Positions 1 through 9,247 of a stretch of DNA of 64,000 nucleotides are shown in pieces. The stretch is from JAJDNS01 sp963578825. Lineage in GTDB: Bacteria > Acidobacteriota > Vicinamibacteria > Fen-336. Every line of letters starts with the position of its first letter. Positions within the stretch are counted from its first letter, which is position 1. The notes beneath the pieces were generated by a model. That model did not search any database, had not been told where the DNA came from, and worked only from the letters and a program-made list of their open reading frames with translations. The stretch is taken from positions 79,637 to 143,636 of the forward strand of contig CAUZDW010000007.1 of assembly GCA_963578825.1 (NCBI GenBank), given 5' to 3'. The translations under genes and the position numbers were made by a program.

Positions 1-711
1 ACCTCCGAGGGAATCATCCTGGCGGATCCCATCGGCGTGGACTTTGCGAGCTGGTTGAAGGCCGAATTGGCCGAACGTTTCGACACGCCGGTCCGATACG
101 TGCTCTACAGCCATTACCACGCCGATCACGCTTCTGGTGGAGCTGTCTTCCAGGACACAGCGGAGCTCATCGGTCACGAGAACATGGTTCGGAATCTGGA
201 CGCGGAAAAGGGGAGCGACACCTTCGCGAACGTGCGCGCACCGGATCGCACGTACTCGGACACCCTGACCGTCGAGCTGGGCGGCAAGACCGTGCGAATG
301 ATTCACGCGTTGCCGAGCCACAGTGATGACTCCTCAATCATCTCCTTTCCGGAGGAGCGGGCCGTGTTCGCCGTCGACTTCGTGAACGTTCGCCGTTTGC
401 CGTACCGGAACATGGGCGGCGGCCCCATCCAACCGTGGATCGAGGCCAACAAGGACCTGCAGAAACGCGTGGACTACGACATCATGGCGCCGGGCCACGG
501 ACCCGCCGGAAAGAAGTCCGACATCGACGCCTCCACGCGCTACCTGGAGGAGCTACTGGCAGCGGTCTCCAAGGGCATGGCCGAAGGGCAGAGCCTGGAG
601 CGGCTCAAGGAATCAGTCTTGATGAAGGGCTACTCGGATTGGGGCCAGTACGACGCCTGGCGCGCCGAGAACGTCGAGGCCGCGTACCAGAGCTTGGCGG
701 GGGACCGGTGA
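1..711 (+). CDS. Metallo-beta-lactamase-fold hydrolase (5' partial)
   Basis: The frame is open from base 1 and the sequence before the first GTG (37) already reads as conserved fold (SEGIILADP), so the true start lies left of the window. Zinc motif HxHxDH is present as SHYHADH (about residues 37-43 of the visible part), followed by further likely ligands in LPSHSDD, FAVDF and APGHGP. This is the standard two-metal MBL hydrolase core. The substrate cannot be told from sequence; the family includes lactamases, glyoxalase II and quorum-quenching enzymes. The C-terminal helices are complete and end at TGA 709-711. The next gene follows after about 30 bases on the same strand, so they may be co-transcribed. 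Confidence 0.85.
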   Translation, partial: TSEGIILADPIGVDFASWLKAELAERFDTPVRYVLYSHYHADHASGGAVFQDTAELIGHENMVRNLDAEKGSDTFANVRAPDRTYSDTLTVELGGKTVRMIHALPSHSDDSSIISFPEERAVFAVDFVNVRRLPYRNMGGGPIQPWIEANKDLQKRVDYDIMAPGHGPAGKKSDIDASTRYLEELLAAVSKGMAEGQSLERLKESVLMKGYSDWGQYDAWRAENVEAAYQSLAGDR

Positions 712-744
712 TGCTCGGAAAGTGATCAGAGAGCGAGGAACTTG

Positions 745-1524
745 ATGGAAAGAAGAGATTTTGTGGGATCGACGGCGCTGGCGGCGGCGGGTGCCCTGGC
801 GGGTGCGGCGTCTGCCCGGGGGCAGAGCGGGAAGGGTGCCCGGCAGTTTCTGGAGATGCGAGAGTACTCCACCATCTCCCGGGGTGCCGCCGGAGCGTTG
901 AGGGGGCAGCTCGAGCAGGCGCTGCTCCCGGCCCTGAACCGCCTGGGACTCGAGCCCATCGGCGCCTTCAGTCCGATGTACGGGTCCGACAGCGCGACTG
1001 TCCACCTTCTCATCCCACACAATTCCATCGATTCGGTGCTGACTCTGTCCGCGAGACTTCTGGATGACGAAAGATTCACCCAGGCAGCCGGCCCTCTCCT
1101 CCAGCCTTCGGCCGAGCAGGCGGTGTACGTCCGCGTGAAGAGCTCCCTCATGCAGGCGTTCGAAGGCATCCCCCGGATCGAGGTGCCGCCCAGGGAGCCC
1201 CGCATCTTCGAGCTGCGCCGCTACGAGAGCCACAACTTGAAGGCGGGGAAGCTGAAGGTGGAGATGTTCAACGAAGGAGAGATCGACATCTTCCGAAAGA
1301 CAGGGATGACACCGGTCTTCTTCGGCGAGACGCTGATCGGGGATCACATGCCCAACCTGCTCTACATGCTGACCTTCAAGGACATGGCGGAGCGGGACGC
1401 CGCGTGGGACAGGTTCCGAGTGCACCCGGACTGGAAGAAGATGTCGGCGATGGAGAGGTACAGGGGCACGGTGTCGAACATCAGCGACACCATCCTCCGA
1501 CCGGAGAGCTTCTCACAGGTCTGA
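745..1524 (+). CDS. NIPSNAP family protein with twin-arginine-like signal
   Basis: About 259 residues. The start ATG at 745 is preceded by GAGGA at 735-739; a TTG sits directly before it. The N-terminus MERRDF plus an Ala-rich hydrophobic stretch ending near SARG looks like a Tat signal, so export is likely. Two NIPSNAP-type ferredoxin-like halves are visible: one begins at FLEMREYSTIS and the second at RIFELRRYESH, each ending in a conserved aromatic/charged segment (the second with FRVHPDWKKM). NIPSNAP proteins have no settled biochemical role. In Acidobacteria-like genomes they are commonly exported and found near hydrolases, as here. Confidence 0.85.
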   Translation: MERRDFVGSTALAAAGALAGAASARGQSGKGARQFLEMREYSTISRGAAGALRGQLEQALLPALNRLGLEPIGAFSPMYGSDSATVHLLIPHNSIDSVLTLSARLLDDERFTQAAGPLLQPSAEQAVYVRVKSSLMQAFEGIPRIEVPPREPRIFELRRYESHNLKAGKLKVEMFNEGEIDIFRKTGMTPVFFGETLIGDHMPNLLYMLTFKDMAERDAAWDRFRVHPDWKKMSAMERYRGTVSNISDTILRPESFSQV

Positions 1525-1630
1525 ACCGCCGGGCGGGCCTCGAGCTGGCTCAAAACAAGATTGCCACCCCGGTGGCGCGCGCACGCACCGTTTGCGCGCG
1601 CGTCGCGTTGTCGTATAGCCGCGGTCCCCT

Positions 1631-2836
1631 ATGCGCCGACTCGTCGTTCTCGTCACACTCATCCCACTCCTTCTTTTTCCAGACGCTCCTGCGCTCGCCG
1701 CAAGCGATCTGCCGCTGGCGACACCCGAGTCGGTCGGGATGTCGTCGGAGCGCCTGGAAAACGTCTGGAAATGGCTGGACCGCGTCATCGAGCGTGGGGA
1801 GGCTGCGGGTTTCGTGACGCTGGTAGCGCGACGCGGCAAGGTGGTCCATTTCGTGGCACACGGCAACATAGGCATGAAGGTCAAGAAGCCGATGCCGAAG
1901 GACGCGCTCTTCGACCTGGCATCGATGACCAAGCCGGTGACCGTGGTCGCAGCGTTGATGCTGCTGGAAGAGGGACGGTTCCTGCTGACCGACCCGATCT
2001 CGAAATACCTGCCGGAGTTCGAGGACCAGGTCGTTCGCCTCAGCGAGAGGCAGCTGGTTCCGCCGGACAGCGAGGTCACGGTGCACAACCTGTTCACTCA
2101 CACGTCGGGCATCGGTGCGAACTGGTCGCGGGCGGAGGTCTATGAGTTCTCGACTCTCGAGGAGTACATCGAGGCGTTGGCCGAGATCCCTCTGAGCCAC
2201 CAGCCCGGTTCGACCTGGTTCTACGGATACTCGCACGATGTCCTGGGCTATCTGGTCCAGACCGTGACCGGGCAGCCGCTGGCCGAGTTCATCCAGCAGC
2301 GCATCCTCGACCCCCTGGGGATGGAGGACACGCACTACTGGCCGCCGTCTTCGAAGGACGATCGGCGGGCGGTGCTGGTCGTGGAAGGCAGGGACGACCT
2401 GGACTCCACGTCGCGACGTCCGCTGAAGGCCGCGGAAGAGGCGACACTCACGAGAGGAGCGAGCGGGCTCTACTCGACGGCTGCGGACTACTGGCGTTTC
2501 TGCCAGATGCTGCTGAACGGCGGAGAGCTCGACGGCGAGCGGTTGCTGGGCCCGCGCACCGTCGCGCGGATCAGTCAGGAGCACATTCCTGCAGAGCTCT
2601 TCGACCGCCCCGGAACAACGTTCGGGCTCGGCCATGCTGTGACCGTCGACCCCGCGGAGCAGGGCTTCTACTGGTCCGAGGGCAGCTACTACTGGGGCGG
2701 ATCGCAGGGGACCGTGTTCTGGGTGGATCCGAAGGAGCAACTGACCGGCGTTCTGATGGTCCAACGCAGCCGCATGGATCGCATCAACCAGCGCCAGGTG
2801 TTCGCAGAGATCGTCTACGCGGCGATCGTGGACTAG
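1631..2836 (+). CDS. Serine hydrolase, class C beta-lactamase family
   Basis: 401 residues with a clear signal peptide (MRRLVVLVTLIPLLLF...ALAA), so periplasmic. The nucleophile motif SxxK is SMTK at residues 98-101. The second motif is YGYSHD, a variant of YxN, and the KTG-like position falls near YYWGGSQGT. Flanking text (LFDLASMTKPVTV, LTDPISKYLPEF, TSGIGANW, GASGLYSTAADYWRF) is typical of the beta-lactamase/esterase EstB/D-alanyl peptidase superfamily. Such proteins are usually esterases or peptidases rather than antibiotic resistance enzymes. The 106 bases before it contain only an alternating GC tract and no gene. Confidence 0.9.
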   Translation: MRRLVVLVTLIPLLLFPDAPALAASDLPLATPESVGMSSERLENVWKWLDRVIERGEAAGFVTLVARRGKVVHFVAHGNIGMKVKKPMPKDALFDLASMTKPVTVVAALMLLEEGRFLLTDPISKYLPEFEDQVVRLSERQLVPPDSEVTVHNLFTHTSGIGANWSRAEVYEFSTLEEYIEALAEIPLSHQPGSTWFYGYSHDVLGYLVQTVTGQPLAEFIQQRILDPLGMEDTHYWPPSSKDDRRAVLVVEGRDDLDSTSRRPLKAAEEATLTRGASGLYSTAADYWRFCQMLLNGGELDGERLLGPRTVARISQEHIPAELFDRPGTTFGLGHAVTVDPAEQGFYWSEGSYYWGGSQGTVFWVDPKEQLTGVLMVQRSRMDRINQRQVFAEIVYAAIVD

Positions 2837-2897
2837 GGTAAGCGCGGTGTTGTCCATTTGATCGTGTAGCATGGGGAGGGGTCAGGAGGAGGAGCCA

Positions 2898-3431
2898 GTG
2901 AGAGCCACCAGGATGTGCTCGCTACTTGCCGTGGTCGCCATGGCGACCACGGCCTGCGCCGGCCCGCCGGAAGAGTCGGCGAATGACGCCGGCCCCGCCA
3001 ACGCCCCGAGCCAGGCAGGTGCCACCGCGGAGGCCGCCGAGCCCGGGCAACGCGCCCAACCCGCTCAGCCCAAGCAGGCCGCACAGCCCGAGCGCCGCCC
3101 GGAGCCGAAAGCGCCCCGCGCCGAGGGCGACGAGCTGGCCGAGCTGCTCGCCAGCGAAGACTACCTCCTCCTGGACGTCCGCCGTCCCGAGGAGCTCGAG
3201 GAGAGAGGAACCGTCGAGGGTTACCTCAACATCCCGATCGAGGAGCTGGCCGATCGGCTGGATGAGGTGCCGCGAGACCGTCCCGTACTCACGGCTTGAA
3301 ACGGCGGTGGCCGAGCCGCGCGTGCCGCGGCTTTACTCGAAGAGAACGGTTTCGAAGTGGTGGCCTTTTGCGGCTTGCGAGCCTACGAGGGCGACAAGAT
3401 CCACCCGAAAGCGGACGGCGGAAAGCCGTAG
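2898..3431 (+). CDS. Rhodanese-domain lipoprotein, predicted selenoprotein (Sec at UGA 3297-3299)
   Basis: 177 residues if UGA 3297-3299 is read as selenocysteine (residue 134). The GTG start at 2898 has an AGGAGGAGG site at 2884-2892. A short signal ending VVAMATTAC suggests a lipobox Cys, followed by an Ala/Pro/Gln linker (about 20-75). The rhodanese domain follows: LLLDVRRPEELEERG, then YLNIPIEELADRL, then RPVLTA-UGA-NGGGR. The family's active loop is C-x4-R, and the UGA sits exactly on the catalytic Cys. Translation continues in the SAME frame with proper rhodanese sequence (AARAAALLEENGFEVVAF) to TAG 3429-3431. A hairpin at 3314-3332 fits a bacterial SECIS. Alternative: a TGC-to-TGA nonsense mutation or base-call error. 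No Sec-machinery gene lies in this window. Confidence 0.75.
3314..3332 (+). promoter_or_regulatory. Bacterial SECIS-like hairpin after in-frame UGA
   Basis: Perfect 7-bp stem, AGCCGCG (3314-3320) with CGCGGCT (3326-3332), closing a 5-base loop CGTGC. The stem begins 14 bases after the UGA, and a G is the second base of the apical loop, 22 bases after the UGA. Bacterial SECIS elements are described as short stem-loops inside the coding region just after UGA, with a G within the first two loop bases at roughly this distance. Supported by position and geometry only; the GC-rich context means hairpins arise by chance. Confidence 0.5.
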
Positions 3432-3567
3432 CGTCCGACGAGTCAGCGTCGGCACTCGGTTCCGGCCAGGCGGCCGCCGATCAGGCCGCGAGTTCCTTGT
3501 ACGCGACCGCGAGCATGGTGGCGGCGCCAGTCAATCTCCGCCGAGGGCGGACTGTTCGAGGCAATCA

Positions 3568-3687
3568 ATGCGGATGCTCCTTATCGCCCTCTCCGTGATC
3601 GTTTCTCATATGGCCTGGCATTGGATGGGGGACCGTATTGCGGTGCTCAGGGAATACCCGGTTCGATGGACCGAGGCCTCGAAATGA
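3568..3687 (+). CDS. Possible 39-residue membrane peptide overlapping the next start
   Basis: A short frame starts MRMLLIALSVIVSH, a single hydrophobic helix, followed by MAWHWMGDR and a basic tail. Its TGA (3685-3687) overlaps the ATG of the DUF5916 gene as ATGA, which suggests translational coupling. The tail resembles the C-terminal end of some polytopic membrane proteins, so it may be the remnant of a larger gene whose body was in 3432-3567, but nothing recognisable could be read there in any frame. Weak ribosome site. Treat as tentative. Confidence 0.3.
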   Translation: MRMLLIALSVIVSHMAWHWMGDRIAVLREYPVRWTEASK

Positions 3688-5828
3688 GTTTCCTGCACAC
3701 CTGGGTATTGGCAGCAGCCATCGCAGCGCCGCAACCGACGACCACTCCTGAAGCCCCGGCCCACGCGGTCACGGAAGAGATTCGCCTCGACGGCGTACTG
3801 GACGAGGCCGTCTGGGCCACCGTTCCGACCATCGGGCGTCTCCTCCAGCAGGAGCCCATCCCCGAGTCCGCGCCCACGATGGAGACAGAGGTTCGCGTTG
3901 TGTTCGATCGGGACCACCTCTATTTCGGCATCCTGTGTCGGGACGACGATCCCTCGTCCATCGTGGCGAATCAGCTCTCCCGGGACTCGCAGCTCAGGAC
4001 CGACGACAACATCGCGATCGTCCTCGACCCGTTCCTCGATCGCCGCAACGGCTTCTTCTTCGAAACGAATGCGGTCGGCTCCCGAACCGACGGTCAGGTG
4101 GCGAACAACGCCGAACGACGAACTCGCGAATGGGACGGCATCTGGAATGCCGCGGCTCGCGTCACCGACGAAGGCTGGGTGGCCGAGATCGAGATTCCGT
4201 TCAAGACCCTCCGGTTCAAGCCTGGTGAGACGACCTGGGGCCTCAACGTGGAGCGCACGGTCGTTCGGTTGAACGAAGTGAATCGGTGGGCCTCGCCACG
4301 GCGGGATGTCTGGCTCACCAACTTCGCAATGGCGGGCCAGCTGACAGATCTCGAGGGCATCCAGCAGGGTCGGGGCCTGGACATTCGCCCCTATGCGTCG
4401 ACGAGCCGGGCCGACGGCGACGGCGATTTCGACGTCGGCCTGGACGTCTTCAAGAACATCACCCCCAGCCTGAACGCGTCCGTCACCGTCAACACGGACT
4501 TCGCGGAGACGGAGGTGGACGCCCGCCGGGTGAACCTGACCCGATTCCCCCTCTTCTTTCCGGAGAAGAGGACCTTCTTCCTGGAGGGGGCGGGCATCTT
4601 CGAGATCGCCGGCCTGACCGCGAATCGGCGGGGGGGCACCCTTCTTCCCTTCTTCAGTCGCCGGATCGGTCTCCTGGAAGGACAGGAGGTTCCGATCATT
4701 GCCGGTGCCAAGATGGTGGGCCGGGAGAAGGGATTCAACATCGGCGTCCTCGACGTGGTCACCAACGACGCGGAGATCCCGAACTTTGGACACGTCGACA
4801 AGCAGAACCTGCTGGTGGCCCGGGTGAGCCGCAACCTGTTCACCCAGTCCTGGATCGGGGGGATCCTGACCCACGGGAACCCGGAGGGGACCGGCCAGAA
4901 CACGTTGTTCGGCTTGGACGCGAAGTTCGCCACGTCGAAGTTCCGAGACGACAAGAACCTCAGCCTGTCCCTCTACTACCTTGGAACGAAAGACGAGACC
5001 CTCGGCGAAATGGACACGGCCTACGGGTTCAAGCTCGAGTATCCCAACGACCTGTGGGACGCGAACGTGAGCTTCACCACCATTGGAGAGGACTTCAACG
5101 CGGCCCTGGGCTTCGTACCGCGAAAGGGAATTCGCATCTTCCGACCCTTCGTCTCGTTTCGGCCTCGGGCGCGGCAGATCGGAATCCGCCAATTCAACTT
5201 CCAGTTCTTTCCCACGCTGGTCTACGCCCTCGACGGGCGGTTGCTCGACTACCGCGTCCAGACGGCACCCCTGAACCTGGAGACCGAGTCCCAGGAGCGG
5301 ATCGAGTTCAACGTGATTCCAGAGCAACAGACCCTGGATGAGCCTTTCGAGATTCACGACGGGGCAGTGATACCCGCTGGCCGGTACCAATGGACCCGAT
5401 ATCGTGCCGAGGTGCAGACGGCGGAGTACCGTCCCTGGGCGGTTGAGCTCTCCTACCGGTGGGGCGGCTTCTTCACCGGGAGCCGGCGGGAGATCCAGCT
5501 GGCTGTCATCCTGAAGCTGAGCCGTCATCTCCACCTGGAGTTCCGCAGCGAACGCAACGACGTGGAGCTGCCCGAGGGGACGTTCGACACACAGGTCTTC
5601 GAGCTCGCAGCGAACACCAGCTTCACACCCAACCTCTCCTGGGCCAACCTGGTGCAGTTCGACAACGACTCCAACATCCTCGGGTTCCAGAGCCGCTTCC
5701 GCTGGATCCTGAGGCCGGGGAACGACTTCTTCGTCGTGGTCAACAGGGGTTGGGAGAGGCTGGGCGATCGGTTCCAGCCCGCGTCCGATAACTTCACCCT
5801 GAAGTTTCAGTACACGTTCCGTCTCTAA
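3684..5828 (+). CDS. DUF5916 outer-membrane protein with CBM9-like N-terminal domain
   Basis: About 714 residues from ATG 3684; an earlier in-frame ATG at 3621 would add a non-conserved leader. After a short signal (FLHTWVLAAAIAA) comes a family-9 carbohydrate-binding-like domain (about 30-220: IRLDGVLDEAVW, VRVVFDRDHLYFGILCRD, GWVAEIEIPFKTLRF). The DUF5916 barrel follows (PFFSRRIG, FFPEKRTFFLEGAGIF, many alternating strands). The protein ends in FTLKFQYTFRL, with strand-like alternation and a terminal hydrophobic residue as in outer-membrane barrels. Ligand unknown; the family is abundant in Acidobacteria, Gemmatimonadetes and Bacteroidetes and is usually assigned to outer-membrane uptake or oligosaccharide binding by analogy. 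Confidence 0.9.
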   Translation: MSFLHTWVLAAAIAAPQPTTTPEAPAHAVTEEIRLDGVLDEAVWATVPTIGRLLQQEPIPESAPTMETEVRVVFDRDHLYFGILCRDDDPSSIVANQLSRDSQLRTDDNIAIVLDPFLDRRNGFFFETNAVGSRTDGQVANNAERRTREWDGIWNAAARVTDEGWVAEIEIPFKTLRFKPGETTWGLNVERTVVRLNEVNRWASPRRDVWLTNFAMAGQLTDLEGIQQGRGLDIRPYASTSRADGDGDFDVGLDVFKNITPSLNASVTVNTDFAETEVDARRVNLTRFPLFFPEKRTFFLEGAGIFEIAGLTANRRGGTLLPFFSRRIGLLEGQEVPIIAGAKMVGREKGFNIGVLDVVTNDAEIPNFGHVDKQNLLVARVSRNLFTQSWIGGILTHGNPEGTGQNTLFGLDAKFATSKFRDDKNLSLSLYYLGTKDETLGEMDTAYGFKLEYPNDLWDANVSFTTIGEDFNAALGFVPRKGIRIFRPFVSFRPRARQIGIRQFNFQFFPTLVYALDGRLLDYRVQTAPLNLETESQERIEFNVIPEQQTLDEPFEIHDGAVIPAGRYQWTRYRAEVQTAEYRPWAVELSYRWGGFFTGSRREIQLAVILKLSRHLHLEFRSERNDVELPEGTFDTQVFELAANTSFTPNLSWANLVQFDNDSNILGFQSRFRWILRPGNDFFVVVNRGWERLGDRFQPASDNFTLKFQYTFRL

Positions 5829-5875
5829 AGGCTCGACGAGATCGCCCGGCAACGCGAATGTCATCTTGAATTGAG

Positions 5876-6915
5876 ATGTCCGAGATCCCACCGAAACCGA
5901 AGCTCCAGGTCCTGCCCACGGGGGCGAAGGGGTGGGGTCGGGCCGGTTTGCTCTGGCTCGGCCTTTTCGGTCTACTGGGTGGCGGCACTTGGTGGATGAC
6001 GGCCATGCCCGGAGAGACACTCGTCGGTTCACTGCCTCCCCTCGACGAGCGGGAGCGCGATCTCGAGCCGCGCCTCGAGATCCACGTGCGGGCCCTGTCC
6101 GATGACATAGGAGAGAGGAACGTCTTTCGGCCGGACGATCTTGCAGCGGCTGCGTCGTATCTAGAGGCGAACCTCCGCGCCGCCGGACGCCCGGTGGCGT
6201 CCCAGACGTTCGAGGCCGCGGGCGTCACCGTGCGGAACCTCGAGATCGAGCACCGGGGTCAGTCTCGGCCCGACGAGGTCATCGTGGTGGGAGCGCACTA
6301 CGACTCGGTCGTCGGATCCCCGGGGGCGAACGACAACGCAACAGGGGTCGCGGCGGTGGTCGAGCTCGCGCGCCTGCTGGCCGACGAGGAGCTGTCCCGG
6401 ACCGTGCGCTTCGTGCTCTTCGTCAACGAGGAACCGCCCTTCTACATGACCAGGGACATGGGGAGCGTGCACTACGCACGCCGTGCGCGGCAGCAGGGCG
6501 ACCGGATCGTCGCCATGTTCTCCCTGGAGACGATCGGCTACTACTCCGACGACGAGGGGAGCAGCAGTACCCCTTCCCGTTCCGTCTCTTCTACCCCTCC
6601 CAGGGAAAATTCGTCGGCTTCGTGGGGAACCTGGACTCGCGGCGCCTCGTTCGAGGCGCTCTGGCCTCATTCCGTCGTCACGCCTCGCTGCCCTCCGAAG
6701 GCCTGGCCGCTCCGGGATGGATCACCGGGGTGGGCTGGTCGGATCACTGGTCCTTCTGGAAGCAGGGGTATCCCGGTGTCATGGTGACCGACACCGCGCT
6801 CTTTCGCTACGAGCCGTACCACTCCCCGCGGGACACGCCCGACCGCATCCTCTATGGTCACCTCGCCCGCGTGGTCGCCGGGCTGGAGAATGTCATCATC
6901 GACCTCGCCGGCTAG
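5876..6915 (+). CDS. M28 family zinc peptidase (frameshifted)
   Basis: A single N-terminal transmembrane helix (GLLWLGLFGLLGG) anchors a periplasmic M28 aminopeptidase domain. Zinc ligands read in order: H and D in GAHYDSVVG and GANDNATG, the catalytic Glu pair in FVNEEPPF, the SLETIGYYSD segment, and the final His in EPYHSPRDTPD. The first frame runs into wrong sequence at about 6560 and the second, from there to TAG 6913-6915, restores family sequence (YPFPFRLFYPS, then FVGNLDSR, GWSDHWSFWKQG). One missing base within the GAGCAGCAG tract explains it. Full-length otherwise, so sequencing error or very recent loss. Ends three bases from the convergent AraC gene. Confidence 0.8.
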
Positions 6916-6918
6916 CAG

Positions 6919-7835
6919 CTAGAGCTCAGCTCGCCGAGTCCTTCGCTTCAGGGTGTCCGAGGGCCGTTCGCCAAAGCACTCCTTGTAGGCTCGCGAGAAG
7001 TCGCCGAAGTGCCAGAAGCCCCAGTCGAGGGCGACGGCCGAGACACGGGTCGAGGGGGCACGAGCGGTCCGGAGCGCCTGGCGGACCCGATGCAGTCTCA
7101 ATCCAGTCAGGTAGGCCATCGGTGAAAGACCGAGGATGTCCTGGAAGGCGTACTGCAGGGTCCTCTGGCTCACGCCGGCCACCTTGTACAAGTCGGTCAC
7201 GGAGACGGGCTCCCCCGCGTGCGCCAGCGCCCAGTCCTGGGTGACCCGGGTGATTCGGCTGTATGTCTGCCGCGTACGCTCGCGACGAATCTCCTCGACA
7301 GGTCCATCCGATTCCAGAGCGGCAAGCAGCGTCTCGAGTAGCGCGGCGCTGGCCGTGCCGCGGCCGCCTCGACCAACCGTCTGCCGAGCTTGAAGAGAGC
7401 GCGCGCGGCGCCGGCAGCGGGCCGGCGCAGCTCGATCCCGCGTGGTCTCTGGAACTCATCCCCCCGTCCTCGGTCGCGAAGGTGCCGTTCCAGATCGGCG
7501 GGGCCGATCAATACGGCGATGCTCTCATAGCCGGGCTGCACCACGAGCTCGGCCTCGGTGCCTGGCTCCGCGACGAGCAGCCGGTCGGCCCTCATCTCTC
7601 TTCCGTCCACCGTGCCCCCTGCGGTCGGCCCGATCGCGCTGAAGGCCATGAAGGCGTCGCCGACCCGCGTGCGGGTCCGAACGCGACGATTCGTCGTCTG
7701 GTAGACGAGCCAGGTGCTGTCGAGCCGGGCGATCATGCGCCGCACGCGGAGCGGGTCCTGGTCCAGGTGGACGACGTCCTGGTCGAGGACCTCGATGCCC
7801 TCACGGGCAGCCGTCGGGTCGGTGATTTCGACCAC
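6919..7835 (-). CDS. AraC family transcriptional regulator (frameshifted)
   Basis: The N-terminal half (7835 down to about 7350) is a cupin-like sensor region (GDAFMAFSAIGP, LVAEPGTEAELVV). The C-terminal half reads in a different frame and holds the two helix-turn-helix motifs of AraC proteins: SVTDLYKVAGVSQRTLQYAF and SAVALDWGFWHFGDFSRAYK, followed by CFGERPS. The frame linking them continues upstream as ALLETLLAALESDGPVEE, so a one-base indel lies near 7345-7370 in a GC-rich tract. The start codon (GTG 7835) is uncertain because the frame stays open for some distance upstream. Target unknown; it may control itself or the convergent M28 gene. Confidence 0.75.
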
Positions 7836-8089
7836 CGTGACCGCCGGGGGCTTCGGCCGGGTCAGCTCGTCCGCGGGGAGAGGCCCATTTCTTTGCCGGA
7901 TTCCGATAGACAGGAGCCTAGCACAGGCTCATCAGCTGTAGCGGCTGGGGTCCCATCTTCAGGCCAGGCGGGTCCTTTCGCGAAGGTGGGGGGTGAACTT
8001 AGTGGTATGTTCGGCGTCGAGTTTACGGTTGGAGCTGCCGTCTTGCGCAGCGCGGCGCCTGCGCGAGCATTCTCCAGTTAGGAGCAAGT

Positions 8090-9171
8090 ATGGACCAGCA
8101 CCATGAGGAAGGCATTGCCCGGAGAGAGCTGATGAAGGTCGGCGCCGCATCGGCGGCCGCCTGTGTTGCTGGCTCGCAGTCGCTCGCTGTTGCAAGTGTG
8201 CATGCTGCTGAGCCGGCTGCTCGCCGCAGGACACGCTTCCTGTTGGATTGCCATGTGCACTTTGGCGGGTTCCCCGCGCTTGCTGCTCTTATTGATCAGG
8301 TCCAGACACCGAAAGACTGGCTTGCGCTACGCGGCAAGCAGCCGGAGGCGTTTGCGAAGGCGGCGTCCCAATCGCAGGTCGACAATTCCGACGACCTGAT
8401 TGCCGCAATGGACAAGAATGGGGCCACCCACGCGCTCTTTCAGGCCACGCCCGGAAAGGATGCCAGCAATCAGCTCGTGGCCGAGGCTGCGAAGCGGCAC
8501 GAGGGTAGACTCTTTCCGATGTACCGACCCGAAGAGCTGCTGGGCAATCTCGGTACAGGAACGATGCAAAAACCTGATCAGAAACAATTGCGCCAGAACG
8601 CCCGACACACGCTGAAGTAATCGAAGGCGTGTTCCCTGAGCTGGGTATGGTTGGCATGGGGGAGTTTATCGCCGGCGGATTCGTGACTACGGCGCTCGAT
8701 CCGATTGAAATCGCACGCGATATGGGTCCTGTCATGGAAGCATTACGTCCCAAAAAACTACCGATTCAGTTGCCGACAGGCTCGTCGGGCTGGAAGGGTC
8801 GCCTGTTCTACGTTTACGAACCGGTCTGGGTCGATGAACTGGCCGGCAACTTTCCAGATGTACCCATCGTACTGACAAAGATGGGACGGAGCATCCGAAC
8901 ATCCTTTGATGCCTGCACGGTGGTCGCCAAGCGTAACGCCAACGTCTACTTTGATCTCACTGACTCACGAGCGGAGCATCTTCGCGAGGCTGTAGACGAA
9001 ATAGGCGCACATCGCAGCATGTTTGGTACCGATCTGCACGGCCTTTCGGTGAATTGCGCGTACGATGTCGGCTTCGAAATCGTGGATGGCGCCCATCCCA
9101 GCGCTGACGAAAGGGAATGGATCTCCTGGCGCACTGCGGATACCGTTTATCAGCTGGGACTTGCTGGTTGA
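8090..9171 (+). CDS. Amidohydrolase family protein (frameshifted)
   Basis: ATG 8090 with GGAG six bases upstream. Twin-arginine-like leader (RRELMKVGAASAAACVAG). The metal motif HxH is DCHVHFGG; later DLHGLSVNC and FGTDLHG fit the C-terminal part of amidohydrolase-2 barrels. The first frame ends at TAA 8618-8620 inside unlike sequence; the second continues AEVIEGVFPELGMVGMGEF from about 8611, so one base is gained or lost near 8600. Base composition is visibly more A/T-rich than neighbouring genes (for example runs such as CCCAAAAAACTACC), hinting at acquisition from another genome. Substrate not inferable. Confidence 0.7.
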
Positions 9172-9247
9172 CCGATTGAATCCACTTCGTGGAGCGTCGG
9201 CACCCGTCCCGGCAATTGTTCTCCAAGCTCACTCAGGTGGTCGTTCC

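Noticed and set aside
1525..1630. Z-DNA-like alternating GC tract as a regulatory element
   Set aside because: The tract is short and such runs are expected in DNA of this composition; nothing else supports a function.
3297..3431. Ordinary frameshift in the rhodanese gene
   Set aside because: Conserved sequence continues in the identical frame after the TGA, so no base needs to be added or removed.
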